DNA of 64,000 nt, taken from assembly GCA_964502885.1 (NCBI GenBank), contig CAZCXU010000002.1, forward strand, positions 33,510 through 97,509, read 5' to 3'. The notes beneath the pieces are model-generated. The model ran no database searches. It saw only the letters and a program-made list of their open reading frames with translations, and had not been told where the DNA came from. The DNA is from XYB1-FULL-44-23 sp964502885. Its GTDB lineage: Bacteria > Patescibacteriota > Microgenomatia > CAZETR01 > Amesbacteraceae. Below, one piece after another: positions 1 through 8,257 of this stretch (the first letter of the stretch is position 1; each line of letters starts with the position of its first letter). The translations under genes were made by a program, and so were the position numbers.

Positions 1-127
1 CGGTGGACGCACCTGAGGGAACTGAAGCGCGGCCAAAACTGCCGTCGGCTAGCTGCAAATCAGTTTCGACTGTAGGATTACCACGAGAATCGAGGATTTG
101 ACGGGCAAACAGGCGAGTAATCTTCAT
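1..127 (-). CDS. eno: enolase, N-terminal fragment cut by the window edge
   Basis: Enolase converts 2-phosphoglycerate to phosphoenolpyruvate in glycolysis. Reading the minus strand from the ATG at 127 gives about 42 residues that include ARQILDSRGNPTVETD followed by GSFGRASVPSGAS, the highly conserved enolase N-terminus. The gene continues beyond base 1, so the catalytic barrel is not visible. A -10 like TACAAT (minus strand, 145-140) lies 12 nt upstream of the ATG, and no Shine-Dalgarno is visible, so the leader is very short. The identification is secure because this N-terminal block is nearly invariant in the family. Confidence 0.93.
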   Translation of the reverse strand, partial: MKITRLFARQILDSRGNPTVETDLQLADGSFGRASVPSGAST

Positions 128-451
128 AGCTTTATGACTATTGTAGAGTGACTTTGTCAATGTAGCAAATACATCCAACCAACACCATTTTCGCCAAGTT
201 ATGTAAATCTGAAAAGCCGGATATTCATCAAATCCTGTATTTAAACTCCGTTTCACAGGTTGACAGCATTTGGAATCCCTGTACCGCAATTAATGCGATT
301 CCGATTCAAGCAATTATCACAAATATTTGAGATACCGATCGTACTCCAAAAAAGCCCGGGCCAGAAAGCAACAAAAATTTTTTTGAAAAAAGTATTATAA
401 TTTGCTCGATTTATTCAGGTTTATTTCAGATTTCAGGTGTAATTTGATTTT
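128..451. promoter_or_regulatory. intergenic region with divergent promoters (eno / macA-like)
   Basis: This 324-bp stretch contains no credible ORF. On the minus strand TACAAT at 145-140 fits the eno promoter. On the plus strand TATAAT at 396-401 fits a promoter for the HlyD-family gene, and a second weaker hexamer TGTAAT lies at 438-443, close to the ATG at 452. A run of T residues at 377-384 has no convincing hairpin before it. I see nothing else in the stretch. Confidence 0.5.
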
Positions 452-1840
452 ATGTTGAAAAAGGCAGTTGTTTGGGTAAAAAACAGGAGTCTGAAGCAGA
501 AATTGCTACTGATCTGTTTGTTGGTAGCGGCAGTAGTGGTGAGTTATATGTCTACAAGCAACAACGGGTCTGCAAAGACGGTATACGCATCTGCAATAGT
601 GGAAAAGGGGACATTGGTGACTTCGATTTCCGGGTCTGGAACGATTTCCTCGGGAAACTACAGCAACGTAAATACAAAAGTTTCCGGAGTAGTAAATAAA
701 GTATATGTAACAAACGGCGACAAAGTGGTACGAGACCAGAAAATCGCGGAAGTGACGCTGGATGATTACGCCAAAGAAAGACAAACCGCAGCATGGGTCA
801 CATATCTGGAAGCTACCGAAGCCGTAAAAGAAGCACTAAATAATAAATCTCTGGCAGATATAGGAATGTGGAACGCAAGACAGGAAGTGCTTGATGCACA
901 GGAAGCAAAAGATGATATGGAAGATAACGACACAAACCCTGCCACACACGCTGTATATACCGACAACGAAAGAATGATTATCAATAAAACACTCGATCAA
1001 TCGAGACTGGCTTTTTCCGTTGCGGAAGCAAAATACAAAAACGCTGATGCAAATATCGCCAACGCTCATGCAAAAGTCGCTGCCGCCAAGAGAAATTACC
1101 AGGAAAACTCAGCGACAATCACAGCCCCGGAAAGCGGGGTTATCAGCGATTTACTACTGGCACCAGAACTGATCATCAATTCCAATTCAACAACCAGCAA
1201 TACCAGCGGAGCGACGATAGTATCTGCTCAAACCATAGCAAAAATCAGCAATCCAAATGGCCAACTGATGGCGACAGTAAATATGTCTGAAATAGACGTC
1301 ATTTCTGTTAAAGCGGGGCAAAAAGTGACGATTATACTGGACGCTTATTCTGATAAAACATTTACCGGTAAGGTGCTTGCTGTAAATACCAGCGGAACTT
1401 CCAGCTCCGGCGTCACTTCATATCCGGTAACAATTCTTCTAGACCCGACAAAGACGGAAATTTATCCAAACATGGCAGTAAACGTAAATATCATTACCAA
1501 AGCAAAAAATGATGTCTTGATGGTGCCGACTACTGCCATTACTTCCGCAAACGGTGTATCGACCGTACTGGTGAAGAAAGACGGCAAATACGAGACTGTG
1601 CAAGTAGAAACCGGAGATAGCAATGATTCACAAACGGAAATTGTATCGGGACTTTCAGAGGGCGAGACCGTGGTGACTTCAATTACCACTGCGGGCGGAT
1701 CAAATTCCAGCACAAACAATACAACATCGCCATTCAGCGGATTGGGGATAAGAACCGGAGGCGGCGGCACCAGGGGAGGAACATCGACATCAGGAAATCG
1801 AATAATGATTCAGAGTTTTGGCGGTCCAGGAGGATTCTGA
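452..1840 (+). CDS. HlyD/MacA-family efflux adaptor (membrane fusion protein)
   Basis: 462 aa. This is probably the extracytoplasmic adaptor of the MacB-type ABC transporter encoded just downstream. An N-terminal membrane anchor lies at about residues 15-33, then a lipoyl-like half (GTLVTSISGSGTISSGNYSNVN), a long alpha-helical hairpin region (about 105-220), the second lipoyl half (ITAPESGVISDLLL) and a beta-barrel/membrane-proximal domain (about 265-410). The C-terminus is rich in Gly, Ser and Thr. The family usually bridges to an outer-membrane channel; in a CPR-like cell without an outer membrane it may instead present substrate at the surface, which is inference. The next ORF's Shine-Dalgarno lies within this gene's last codons, showing translational coupling. 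Confidence 0.88.
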   Translation: MLKKAVVWVKNRSLKQKLLLICLLVAAVVVSYMSTSNNGSAKTVYASAIVEKGTLVTSISGSGTISSGNYSNVNTKVSGVVNKVYVTNGDKVVRDQKIAEVTLDDYAKERQTAAWVTYLEATEAVKEALNNKSLADIGMWNARQEVLDAQEAKDDMEDNDTNPATHAVYTDNERMIINKTLDQSRLAFSVAEAKYKNADANIANAHAKVAAAKRNYQENSATITAPESGVISDLLLAPELIINSNSTTSNTSGATIVSAQTIAKISNPNGQLMATVNMSEIDVISVKAGQKVTIILDAYSDKTFTGKVLAVNTSGTSSSGVTSYPVTILLDPTKTEIYPNMAVNVNIITKAKNDVLMVPTTAITSANGVSTVLVKKDGKYETVQVETGDSNDSQTEIVSGLSEGETVVTSITTAGGSNSSTNNTTSPFSGLGIRTGGGGTRGGTSTSGNRIMIQSFGGPGGF

Positions 1841-1841
1841 C

Positions 1842-2552
1842 ATGGACAAGCCAATAATCGAAGTCTCGCATCTGAACAAAGTTTACAAATCAGATGACCT
1901 GGAAACTACTGTACTTTCGGACATATCAATAAAGATCAATCAGGGTGAATTTGTGGCAATTATGGGCCCTTCCGGATCCGGGAAGTCAACATTGATGCAC
2001 ATACTGGGAGCCCTGGACCTGCCGACAAGCGGCAGTTATAAACTGAACGGCGAAGAAGTGGGCAACATGACAGATGACAAACTTGCAGAAATCCGCAATA
2101 AACAGATTGGTTTCATTTTTCAAGCGTACAATCTCCTACCCCGGACATCTGCGCTGGATAATGTACTTGTGCCAATGGAATATGCCGGTATTCCGGAAGA
2201 TCAGCAAGAAAAAAAAGCAATTGAACTGCTGAAAATGGTAGGACTTTCGGACAGGATGCATCACACTCCAAACAAACTTTCCGGAGGTCAGCAACAACGA
2301 GTAGCAATCGCAAGGGCGCTGGCCATGAATCCTACAATGCTTCTGGCTGATGAGCCGACTGGAAATATAGCCACTGCGCAAGCGGAAGAAATTATGAGAA
2401 TTTTTCAAAAATTGAACAAAGCGGGACATACGATTGTGATGATTACTCACGAATCAGATATCGCCGGATATGCACAGAGGGTAATTTATATCAGGGATGG
2501 GAAAATAGTGACTGATGGAAAAAATTTAAAACAAAGATTATCAGCCGCATGA
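1842..2552 (+). CDS. ABC transporter ATP-binding protein, MacB/LolD type
   Basis: 236 aa. This is the cytoplasmic ATPase of the MacAB-like transporter. Walker A is GPSGSGKST (about residues 40-48), the Q-loop lies in IGFIFQAYNLLPR, the signature is LSGGQQQRVAIARAL, Walker B is MLLADEPTG, and the switch histidine is in MITHE. I chose ATG 1842 rather than the upstream TTG at 1818 because AGGAGG at 1828-1833 sits 8 nt before it. Family members usually have GNLD after the Walker B Glu; here it is GNIA, so the D-loop Asp is replaced by Ala. The ATGA overlap with the permease start at 2549 indicates one operon. Confidence 0.92.
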   Translation: MDKPIIEVSHLNKVYKSDDLETTVLSDISIKINQGEFVAIMGPSGSGKSTLMHILGALDLPTSGSYKLNGEEVGNMTDDKLAEIRNKQIGFIFQAYNLLPRTSALDNVLVPMEYAGIPEDQQEKKAIELLKMVGLSDRMHHTPNKLSGGQQQRVAIARALAMNPTMLLADEPTGNIATAQAEEIMRIFQKLNKAGHTIVMITHESDIAGYAQRVIYIRDGKIVTDGKNLKQRLSAA

Positions 2553-3784
2553 TAATGGTTGTGAATATAAAGAAATTATTAATTAATGGAATGAAGAATT
2601 TGGGAATTAACAAAATGAGGACTGGGCTGGCGATGCTCGGAATTGTAATTGGAATTGGAAGTGTAATAGCTCTGATGTCGCTGGGAGAGGCCAGTAAGAT
2701 GGCAGTGCAATCGCAAATACAATCTATCGGATCGAATTTACTTACGGTATCTCCGGGTTTCACTGTGTCCGGAGGGGTCAGAGGCGCTGTTGGGGGCGGG
2801 ACAACTCTCACAAATGATGATGCGAAAGCGATTCGCAACTCCGCTAAAGTAGCAACTATTAAGAATGTATCTCCGGAATATTCCGGACGAGCGCAAGTTA
2901 CGGCCGGCAGAAATAATACAAATACAACAGTGGTGGGGGTAGAACCTGTGTATGCGGAGGTAAGAAAGATCTCTCTATCTTCCGGAACATTTATAAATGA
3001 GCAGCAACTTACCGCAATATCCAAGGTGGCAATCATCGGTCCAAATACGGCGGAAGACCTGTTTGGTTCAGGTGTCGATCCGGTTGGTCAATCTATCAGA
3101 ATTTCGGGCAAGTCGTTTCAAATAATCGGGGTCACCAAGTCCAAGGGCGGGTCGGGAATGAATAATCAGGATGATCGAGTACTCATACCCCTAACGACGG
3201 CCCAAAAACAAGTGTTTGGGAAGAACTATCTGACCGCGATCGCCCTGGAGGCAAAAAATGAAAGTGTCATGACCAGTGCACAGAATGAAGTCGGGTACCT
3301 ACTGCTGGAAAGACATAAGATTTCTGAAGTGGCTGATGCTGACTTTCGGATAATGTCGCAAGCTGATATCCTGGAAACCGCTTCGCAGGTGACAGGCACC
3401 TTTACTTCAATGCTTACAGGAGTTGCGGCGATTTCACTCCTGGTAGGAGGAATCGGGATTATGAATATTATGCTTATGTCGGTCACTGAAAGAACGAGAG
3501 AAATAGGACTCCGAAAAGCATTGGGTGCAAAACGAAGAGTCATAGTGGCACAATTTTTGACTGAATCTATCATTTTGACTTTTTGGGGAGGAATAATTGG
3601 AATTACCGCCGGAATATTAGGTTATCTATTGTACGCAAAATTTAATGGCACCGCCTTTGTGGTATCACCAGGATCGGTGATGTTAGCGTTTAGTGTGTCT
3701 GCTGCAATAGGAATCGCATTTGGCTGGTATCCGGCGCAAAAAGCTGCCAACTTGCAGCCAATTGAAGCCCTAAAATATGAATAG
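2549..3784 (+). CDS. MacB-type ABC transporter permease (FtsX-like)
   Basis: 411 aa. It has the classic MacB layout: one N-terminal transmembrane helix (about 23-45, MRTGLAMLGIVIGIGSVIAL), a large extracytoplasmic MacB_PCD domain (about 50-280) and three C-terminal transmembrane helices (FtsX domain, about 285-405). The coupling helix motif ERTREIGLRKALGAK is intact. The start overlaps the ATPase stop as ATGA. The gene order adaptor-ATPase-permease matches MacAB systems exporting peptides, lipids or glycolipids; the substrate cannot be read from the sequence. Confidence 0.92.
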   Translation: MIMVVNIKKLLINGMKNLGINKMRTGLAMLGIVIGIGSVIALMSLGEASKMAVQSQIQSIGSNLLTVSPGFTVSGGVRGAVGGGTTLTNDDAKAIRNSAKVATIKNVSPEYSGRAQVTAGRNNTNTTVVGVEPVYAEVRKISLSSGTFINEQQLTAISKVAIIGPNTAEDLFGSGVDPVGQSIRISGKSFQIIGVTKSKGGSGMNNQDDRVLIPLTTAQKQVFGKNYLTAIALEAKNESVMTSAQNEVGYLLLERHKISEVADADFRIMSQADILETASQVTGTFTSMLTGVAAISLLVGGIGIMNIMLMSVTERTREIGLRKALGAKRRVIVAQFLTESIILTFWGGIIGITAGILGYLLYAKFNGTAFVVSPGSVMLAFSVSAAIGIAFGWYPAQKAANLQPIEALKYE

Positions 3785-3825
3785 TCTTAAGGATTACTTC
3801 AGTTTAGCGGGAATAAAATAGCACT

Positions 3826-4278
3826 ATGAAAGACGTGAAGCCAGCGGTCGCAGCCATATTAATAGTGATGGGTGCGATAGTCGGATTTGGAGGAGGGATG
3901 TGGTACCAGAAGTCGAGGAATCCGATGCGGTCAGGGTTTCAGATGAGCGCCGGTAATCGATTTGGTGCGATTGGCGAAGGAATACAAAGACGGGCAATGT
4001 CGGGGTTCAATGGCGGTGGAATGGTGGTGGGTGAAGTAGCTGACAAAGACGGTGAATCATTGACAATTAGGACTATCGACGGCAGCTCAAAAATTATCCT
4101 GATAAATTCTTCCACTCAATATCGAAAATCAGCCGACGCAACCAGTGACGATATAAAAAAAGGAGACACGGTAGCAATTTCCGGAACAAATAATCAGGAT
4201 GGCAGCATTACAGCCTCCAACGTGCAGCTTAACCCCGGGTATGGTGTGAAAGTGACTGGTGTGCCCACGGAAAAATAA
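3826..4278 (+). CDS. small membrane-anchored protein with a DUF5666-like domain
   Basis: 150 aa. An N-terminal transmembrane segment (about residues 7-25, AAILIVMGAIVGFGGGMWY) is followed by a Gly/Met/Arg-rich linker and a beta-rich domain (about 63-140). The domain has the pattern GEVADKDGESLTIRT...KKGDTVAISG...ITASNVQL, which resembles OB-fold-like DUF5666 repeats. It follows the MacAB-like genes by 41 bp but has its own -10 hexamer TAAAAT at 3814-3819, exactly 6 nt before the ATG, so it is probably transcribed as a leaderless mRNA. Function unknown; a surface or chaperone-like role with the transporter is only a guess from position. Confidence 0.7.
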   Translation: MKDVKPAVAAILIVMGAIVGFGGGMWYQKSRNPMRSGFQMSAGNRFGAIGEGIQRRAMSGFNGGGMVVGEVADKDGESLTIRTIDGSSKIILINSSTQYRKSADATSDDIKKGDTVAISGTNNQDGSITASNVQLNPGYGVKVTGVPTEK

Positions 4279-4329
4279 TCGGGAGTAAGCCGCTTTGACG
4301 AGTGATGCTATTTGTGGAAAAATGTGTAC

Positions 4330-5454
4330 ATGAGAGAAGAAGGAAGAGAATTTTCAAGTATGACGGGGGGGATAAAAATTGAACTTGGCGATCACCCAGA
4401 CAGCGCCACTGATTACCAAAAACTGGGGAGGAATTTTTTTGGTGGAGATTTGTCGGTTAATGCATGGAATCCGGAAGTAGGTAAAAGGGTGGCAGTATAT
4501 AAACCGGATACCCTTGCGCTCGATGGACAGCCACGGACATGGGGAGAAAATGATTTTTCTCGGATTGAAAAGGCAGAGATATGGATACGTTTGCCGTCGA
4601 GAGTTGCGACGCTGAGACCGAAAGATTGTACCATTCAGATCGTATGTGGGGATGTGGCATTTACAAATACCCCAGTAATTACCTCCCCTGATGTTGACCC
4701 TAATAAATACGATCAAGTTCGATATGGAGAACGAGATTTTCAACAAAAAATGACAGCAATAGCAAAGTTATCAGCAAATGTCGGCGCATTACTCGTAGCA
4801 GCGGGAACAACGATTGGTGAAAATACGGATAGCCGGGGGGAAAAGTCACGGGGGTTGACGAGAAGGCAGTTTCTGAGAAGAGCAGCTTTGACCGTGGCCG
4901 GAGTCATATCCACAAATTTGATGGCAGGATGGACGCGAAGGGAGTTGCAAAAAATGGCTGCGAAAGGAGAAGACGCATCGGAGGCTGACGCGGCAATAGA
5001 TGGCGCCGATTTCCTTTCCAAATTTACACCCTGGAACGAATATGTGGACGGGAGGACGGCACTTTTGATTGCAAAAACCAGAGAAGTATCCAATAATGCG
5101 GCCATTCTCCTCGGGTATAGCCATGGAACACGACTGCGGGAACTCCTATCTTCAGCACAAACCAGGGGGAAACTTATAGCGGGACTGGCAACTTACGAAC
5201 TGGACCTTATGGATAGGATCATTGATGAATATTTTCCGGGTGCAGATAAAGTCGAGGCTGCAGACAAGATGCGACTGTTAATTACCACCACGCAAGTGGC
5301 CGAAGTCAAAGACGTAGAGAATGAACTGCGTTCAGGCGATCCATTGGGATATGTGGATAGACATGTCAGACTAATTAGCACCCAGATCTGCAAAGAGGCG
5401 GAAGATGCAGTCAAGCCTGTTTTTGAAGCATACAAAGAAAAGGTCCAGCAGTGA
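4330..5454 (+). CDS. protein of unknown function with internal Tat-like RR motif
   Basis: 374 aa from ATG 4330; ATG 4360, with AGGAAGAG about 10 nt upstream, is an equally good start. The N-terminal half is soluble-looking. The middle contains TRRQFLRRAALTVAGVIS, which matches a twin-arginine signal (RRxFL plus a hydrophobic stretch) but lies about 165-175 residues from the N-terminus. The C-terminal half is helical and contains TALLIAKTREVS...AAILLGYSHGTRLRELL, loosely like TraB/GumN-type proteins (low confidence). A TTG at 4855 would begin the RR motif exactly as in real Tat signals, so internal initiation or an ancestral fusion is possible. It lies between two ABC clusters on opposite strands. 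Confidence 0.6.
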   Translation: MREEGREFSSMTGGIKIELGDHPDSATDYQKLGRNFFGGDLSVNAWNPEVGKRVAVYKPDTLALDGQPRTWGENDFSRIEKAEIWIRLPSRVATLRPKDCTIQIVCGDVAFTNTPVITSPDVDPNKYDQVRYGERDFQQKMTAIAKLSANVGALLVAAGTTIGENTDSRGEKSRGLTRRQFLRRAALTVAGVISTNLMAGWTRRELQKMAAKGEDASEADAAIDGADFLSKFTPWNEYVDGRTALLIAKTREVSNNAAILLGYSHGTRLRELLSSAQTRGKLIAGLATYELDLMDRIIDEYFPGADKVEAADKMRLLITTTQVAEVKDVENELRSGDPLGYVDRHVRLISTQICKEAEDAVKPVFEAYKEKVQQ

Positions 5455-5483
5455 TTTGCGGTATTTGACAAATATATGCAACG

Positions 5484-7520
5484 TCATTCGTAACGGAGGG
5501 CGTTGAGAGCAGAGATTTTGGTTGCCCGATGAGCAGGATATATGCCGGTGAGCAGTCCGACGACCAGAGAGAGCCCGATGACTATGAGTATGAATGCGGG
5601 AGGCACATGGGAGATATCAATAAACCCAACCCCCTTGAAAACGGCGAATGCCGAAAGCAGTACTCCCAACAACTTGCCCATAGTAAAGCCGATTAACACT
5701 CCGATAGCGCCGCCAAAAAAGCCCATTATCATGGATTCGGTGAGAAACAATTCCCGAACTTCATCCGATTTCATGCCAATTGCTTTCATGAGCCCCACTT
5801 CCCTGGTTCTTTCCAGCAATGAAACAGTAAGAGTATTGAACATACCCAATGATGCAACTGCCAAAGCTACCATGCCCAGCAAGGCAAGAATGGTCCTAAT
5901 TGTCGCAAAGAGATTGTTGACCTGTTCGACAGTATCTGCGACCGACCGAGTGGTGAAACCCAGATTTTCCACTGATTTACGGATTTTATCCAGATTTCCA
6001 GGAGATTTGGCAGCAAGTTTCAGTTGGCTGAAGTTGATAATGCCAGCCCCCCGAAGATCGATAAAAGGGACGTACATTATGGGAGATCTATCCTCCGGAA
6101 TTACCCCGACTATTTTGTACTCAGCGGGAATGGTCTCAATTTTGGCTTGATCTTCCCCCGTGAGATTACCCACAATCACAAATGTGGTTGAGATGGTTTT
6201 TCCGATGGCTTCAGCGTCTTTGAGACCCAACACCTTTACCATAGCTCTACTGACAACCGCTTCCCGCAGCGACTTATCGGATAATGGCACTTGCTTTACC
6301 GGAGCAACTGCGGATTGAGCGGAAACACTGGCAATCTCCACCCAATCTCCATCCTCAATAATTCCGGATTCGGTCGCAAGAACTTCAGGGTTAAGTATTC
6401 CATCCGCACTGATGCCCAGAACTGATGAAGCTGGAGAAACCTGAACGTTTAATTGGGCGATATAACCACCTTTCACAACCTGCTCCCCCTCCTCTGTGAC
6501 TTTCTGATATCTGCCATCTTCACACTCCGGCAAACTGGGGTCGCACGCCCCCAGTTTCCATAATGGGAAATCGGAGTTAATCCAAGGCATCAGGAGATCT
6601 CCCCGACTATCGGCTGCCTGCGGCAAATCGTCTGACCCCGCATAAGAACTACCCCATACTTCTTTGCCCCGTAATTCACCGAAGTTCCTTTTTGTGTAAC
6701 CTAAAATGGTGGATTTGGTACTGGGTCCTTGCCGAACACGCACCCATTCATCCGGTTCGATAGAATAATTGACGTCTCTGGAAAAACTGCCAAATTCCGC
6801 AGATAGACGCTCGCTGCTCATACCAGCTACACGATCATCCGAAGGGATAGATGAGATAGAGAGGTCATTGTTTTCAAACACTGCACCCTCAACCGGTTTT
6901 ATGGCCGACTGTTTGAGATAGTCAGAGGTAATACCATAAACGGCTATGTCGGTGATTGAATTTTGGTAATTTATCCTTCCAACTACAGAGATAACTGGCA
7001 GGACAGACTCGACTGAATCGATGTTTTTGATATCGTTGATGATTTTGTCATTTATTTTGACTTTGCTCCCAGTCTGCGGGCTGACGTCAGCCTGGCGGAT
7101 TTCTTCAAGCCGAGCGATGCGGGTAACCACTAAATTCTGCAAACCATAGCCCAAAGACACCAGAAAAACTATTGCTCCGATGCCAATAGTCATGCCCCCG
7201 ATAGTAATCATGGTGCGGGTACGTTTGGCGCTCATATTGCGAAGAGATAGTTCAATTAAATGAACACGAGAAATTGATCCTGCTCTACCACGATCGACGA
7301 ATGACACACATCTGTTGAGGAAATTTTCCGAGGACTTTGTCCAATTGTCGCGTACAGATACCGGAATCAGGCGAAGGCGTAGAATCCTGGAAAGAGCCTG
7401 TGTACTCATATAAACCGTCAGCAACAACATGAAGGAAAGGGTGGCCGAAGTCGATGATCCAACGCTTGTCCACAACCTGCGTGAGCCAATATTTTTAAAT
7501 TTACTCAGTAATCTGAACAT
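5484..7520 (-). CDS. MacB-type ABC permease with large extracytoplasmic insert
   Basis: 678 aa, much longer than a usual MacB-type permease (about 400 aa). An additional N-terminal hydrophobic segment (about 25-45) precedes the normal first helix (about 105-130, MITIGGMTIGIGAIVFLVSL). The extracytoplasmic MacB_PCD domain carries an insert at about residues 245-350 that begins with an SH3b-like motif (WVRVRQGPSTKSTILG) followed by a Cys-containing stretch (GACDPSLPECEDG). Three C-terminal helices (FtsX domain) and the coupling motif ERTREVGLMKAIGMK are present. The start overlaps the upstream ATPase by 20 bp, so it is the third gene of the giant surface protein operon. Substrate unknown. Confidence 0.85.
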   Translation of the reverse strand: MFRLLSKFKNIGSRRLWTSVGSSTSATLSFMLLLTVYMSTQALSRILRLRLIPVSVRDNWTKSSENFLNRCVSFVDRGRAGSISRVHLIELSLRNMSAKRTRTMITIGGMTIGIGAIVFLVSLGYGLQNLVVTRIARLEEIRQADVSPQTGSKVKINDKIINDIKNIDSVESVLPVISVVGRINYQNSITDIAVYGITSDYLKQSAIKPVEGAVFENNDLSISSIPSDDRVAGMSSERLSAEFGSFSRDVNYSIEPDEWVRVRQGPSTKSTILGYTKRNFGELRGKEVWGSSYAGSDDLPQAADSRGDLLMPWINSDFPLWKLGACDPSLPECEDGRYQKVTEEGEQVVKGGYIAQLNVQVSPASSVLGISADGILNPEVLATESGIIEDGDWVEIASVSAQSAVAPVKQVPLSDKSLREAVVSRAMVKVLGLKDAEAIGKTISTTFVIVGNLTGEDQAKIETIPAEYKIVGVIPEDRSPIMYVPFIDLRGAGIINFSQLKLAAKSPGNLDKIRKSVENLGFTTRSVADTVEQVNNLFATIRTILALLGMVALAVASLGMFNTLTVSLLERTREVGLMKAIGMKSDEVRELFLTESMIMGFFGGAIGVLIGFTMGKLLGVLLSAFAVFKGVGFIDISHVPPAFILIVIGLSLVVGLLTGIYPAHRATKISALNALRYE

Positions 7521-8253
7521 TACGCTTGCCTTTCATATTTGAAAATAACTTGTCCTTACTTTTTTCATCATACATACCCATTAATTTTCCATCGAAAATA
7601 TGAATGGCAGACTGGGCATACTTGATATAGTCCAAATCGTGGGTGACCATGACGACAGTTTTCCCCTGTTTTAGACTCATGTCACGAAGCATCTGCATGA
7701 GCATTTGTCCCCCTTCATAATCCAAATTTCCGGTGGGTTCGTCGGCGATAATTATTTCAGGGTCGGTGACTAGAGCTCTGGCCAAAGCTATACGTTGCTG
7801 CTGTCCACTGGAAAGATCGGTGGGGCGGTAATTGGCCCATTCCAACATACCTACCTGCTTGAGAACTTCAGAGGCCCGGGCAGTGGTGATATCTTTTGCC
7901 TTACCCAAAAGCAGCATGGGAAAGCCGACATTTTCGATAACGGTCAGCGATTTAATCCAATTAGGCTGCTGATACACCATGCCGATGTGAGATTTACGAA
8001 AAGCGCTGCGCGCATCTTCGTTTGGCAGAGAGTACAATTCCTGACCCAATATATTTACGCTTCCGGAAGTGGGAGGTTCCAGTCCAAGAATAATGTGCAG
8101 AAGAGTAGACTTGCCACATCCTGAAGGCCCGAAGATGACCACAAAATCACCCTTGGTAATCGATATTGATATTCCCTTGAGAATATGAATATCCTGGCTA
8201 CCTACATGAAATTTTTTTTCGATGTCTGTAGTGGAAATGATTGATTGTCCCAT
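7501..8253 (-). CDS. ABC transporter ATP-binding protein, MacB/LolD type
   Basis: 250 aa. Walker A GPSGCGKST, signature LSSGQQQRIALARAL, Walker B IIIADEPTGNLD and switch histidine VTHD are all present. I chose ATG 8253 (MGQSIISTTDIEKKF), 4 nt after the stop of the giant surface protein gene, rather than the GTG at 8286, which would overlap that gene by 29 bp. The signature reads LSSGQ instead of LSGGQ, a tolerated change. With the permease at 5484 it forms a complete transporter that is co-transcribed behind the 2054-aa surface protein, suggesting a role in its export, anchoring or in handling its ligand (inference). Confidence 0.9.
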   Translation of the reverse strand: MGQSIISTTDIEKKFHVGSQDIHILKGISISITKGDFVVIFGPSGCGKSTLLHIILGLEPPTSGSVNILGQELYSLPNEDARSAFRKSHIGMVYQQPNWIKSLTVIENVGFPMLLLGKAKDITTARASEVLKQVGMLEWANYRPTDLSSGQQQRIALARALVTDPEIIIADEPTGNLDYEGGQMLMQMLRDMSLKQGKTVVMVTHDLDYIKYAQSAIHIFDGKLMGMYDEKSKDKLFSNMKGKRNVQITE

Positions 8254-8257
8254 ATAT

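Noticed and set aside
2491..3036. 181-aa minus-strand ORF over the MacB-type permease
   Set aside because: Mirror of the permease's hydrophobic codons; no independent support.
5542..6150. 202-aa plus-strand ORF antisense to the permease
   Set aside because: It is fully antisense to a well-supported membrane protein, has no domain and no promoter or Shine-Dalgarno; a shadow ORF.
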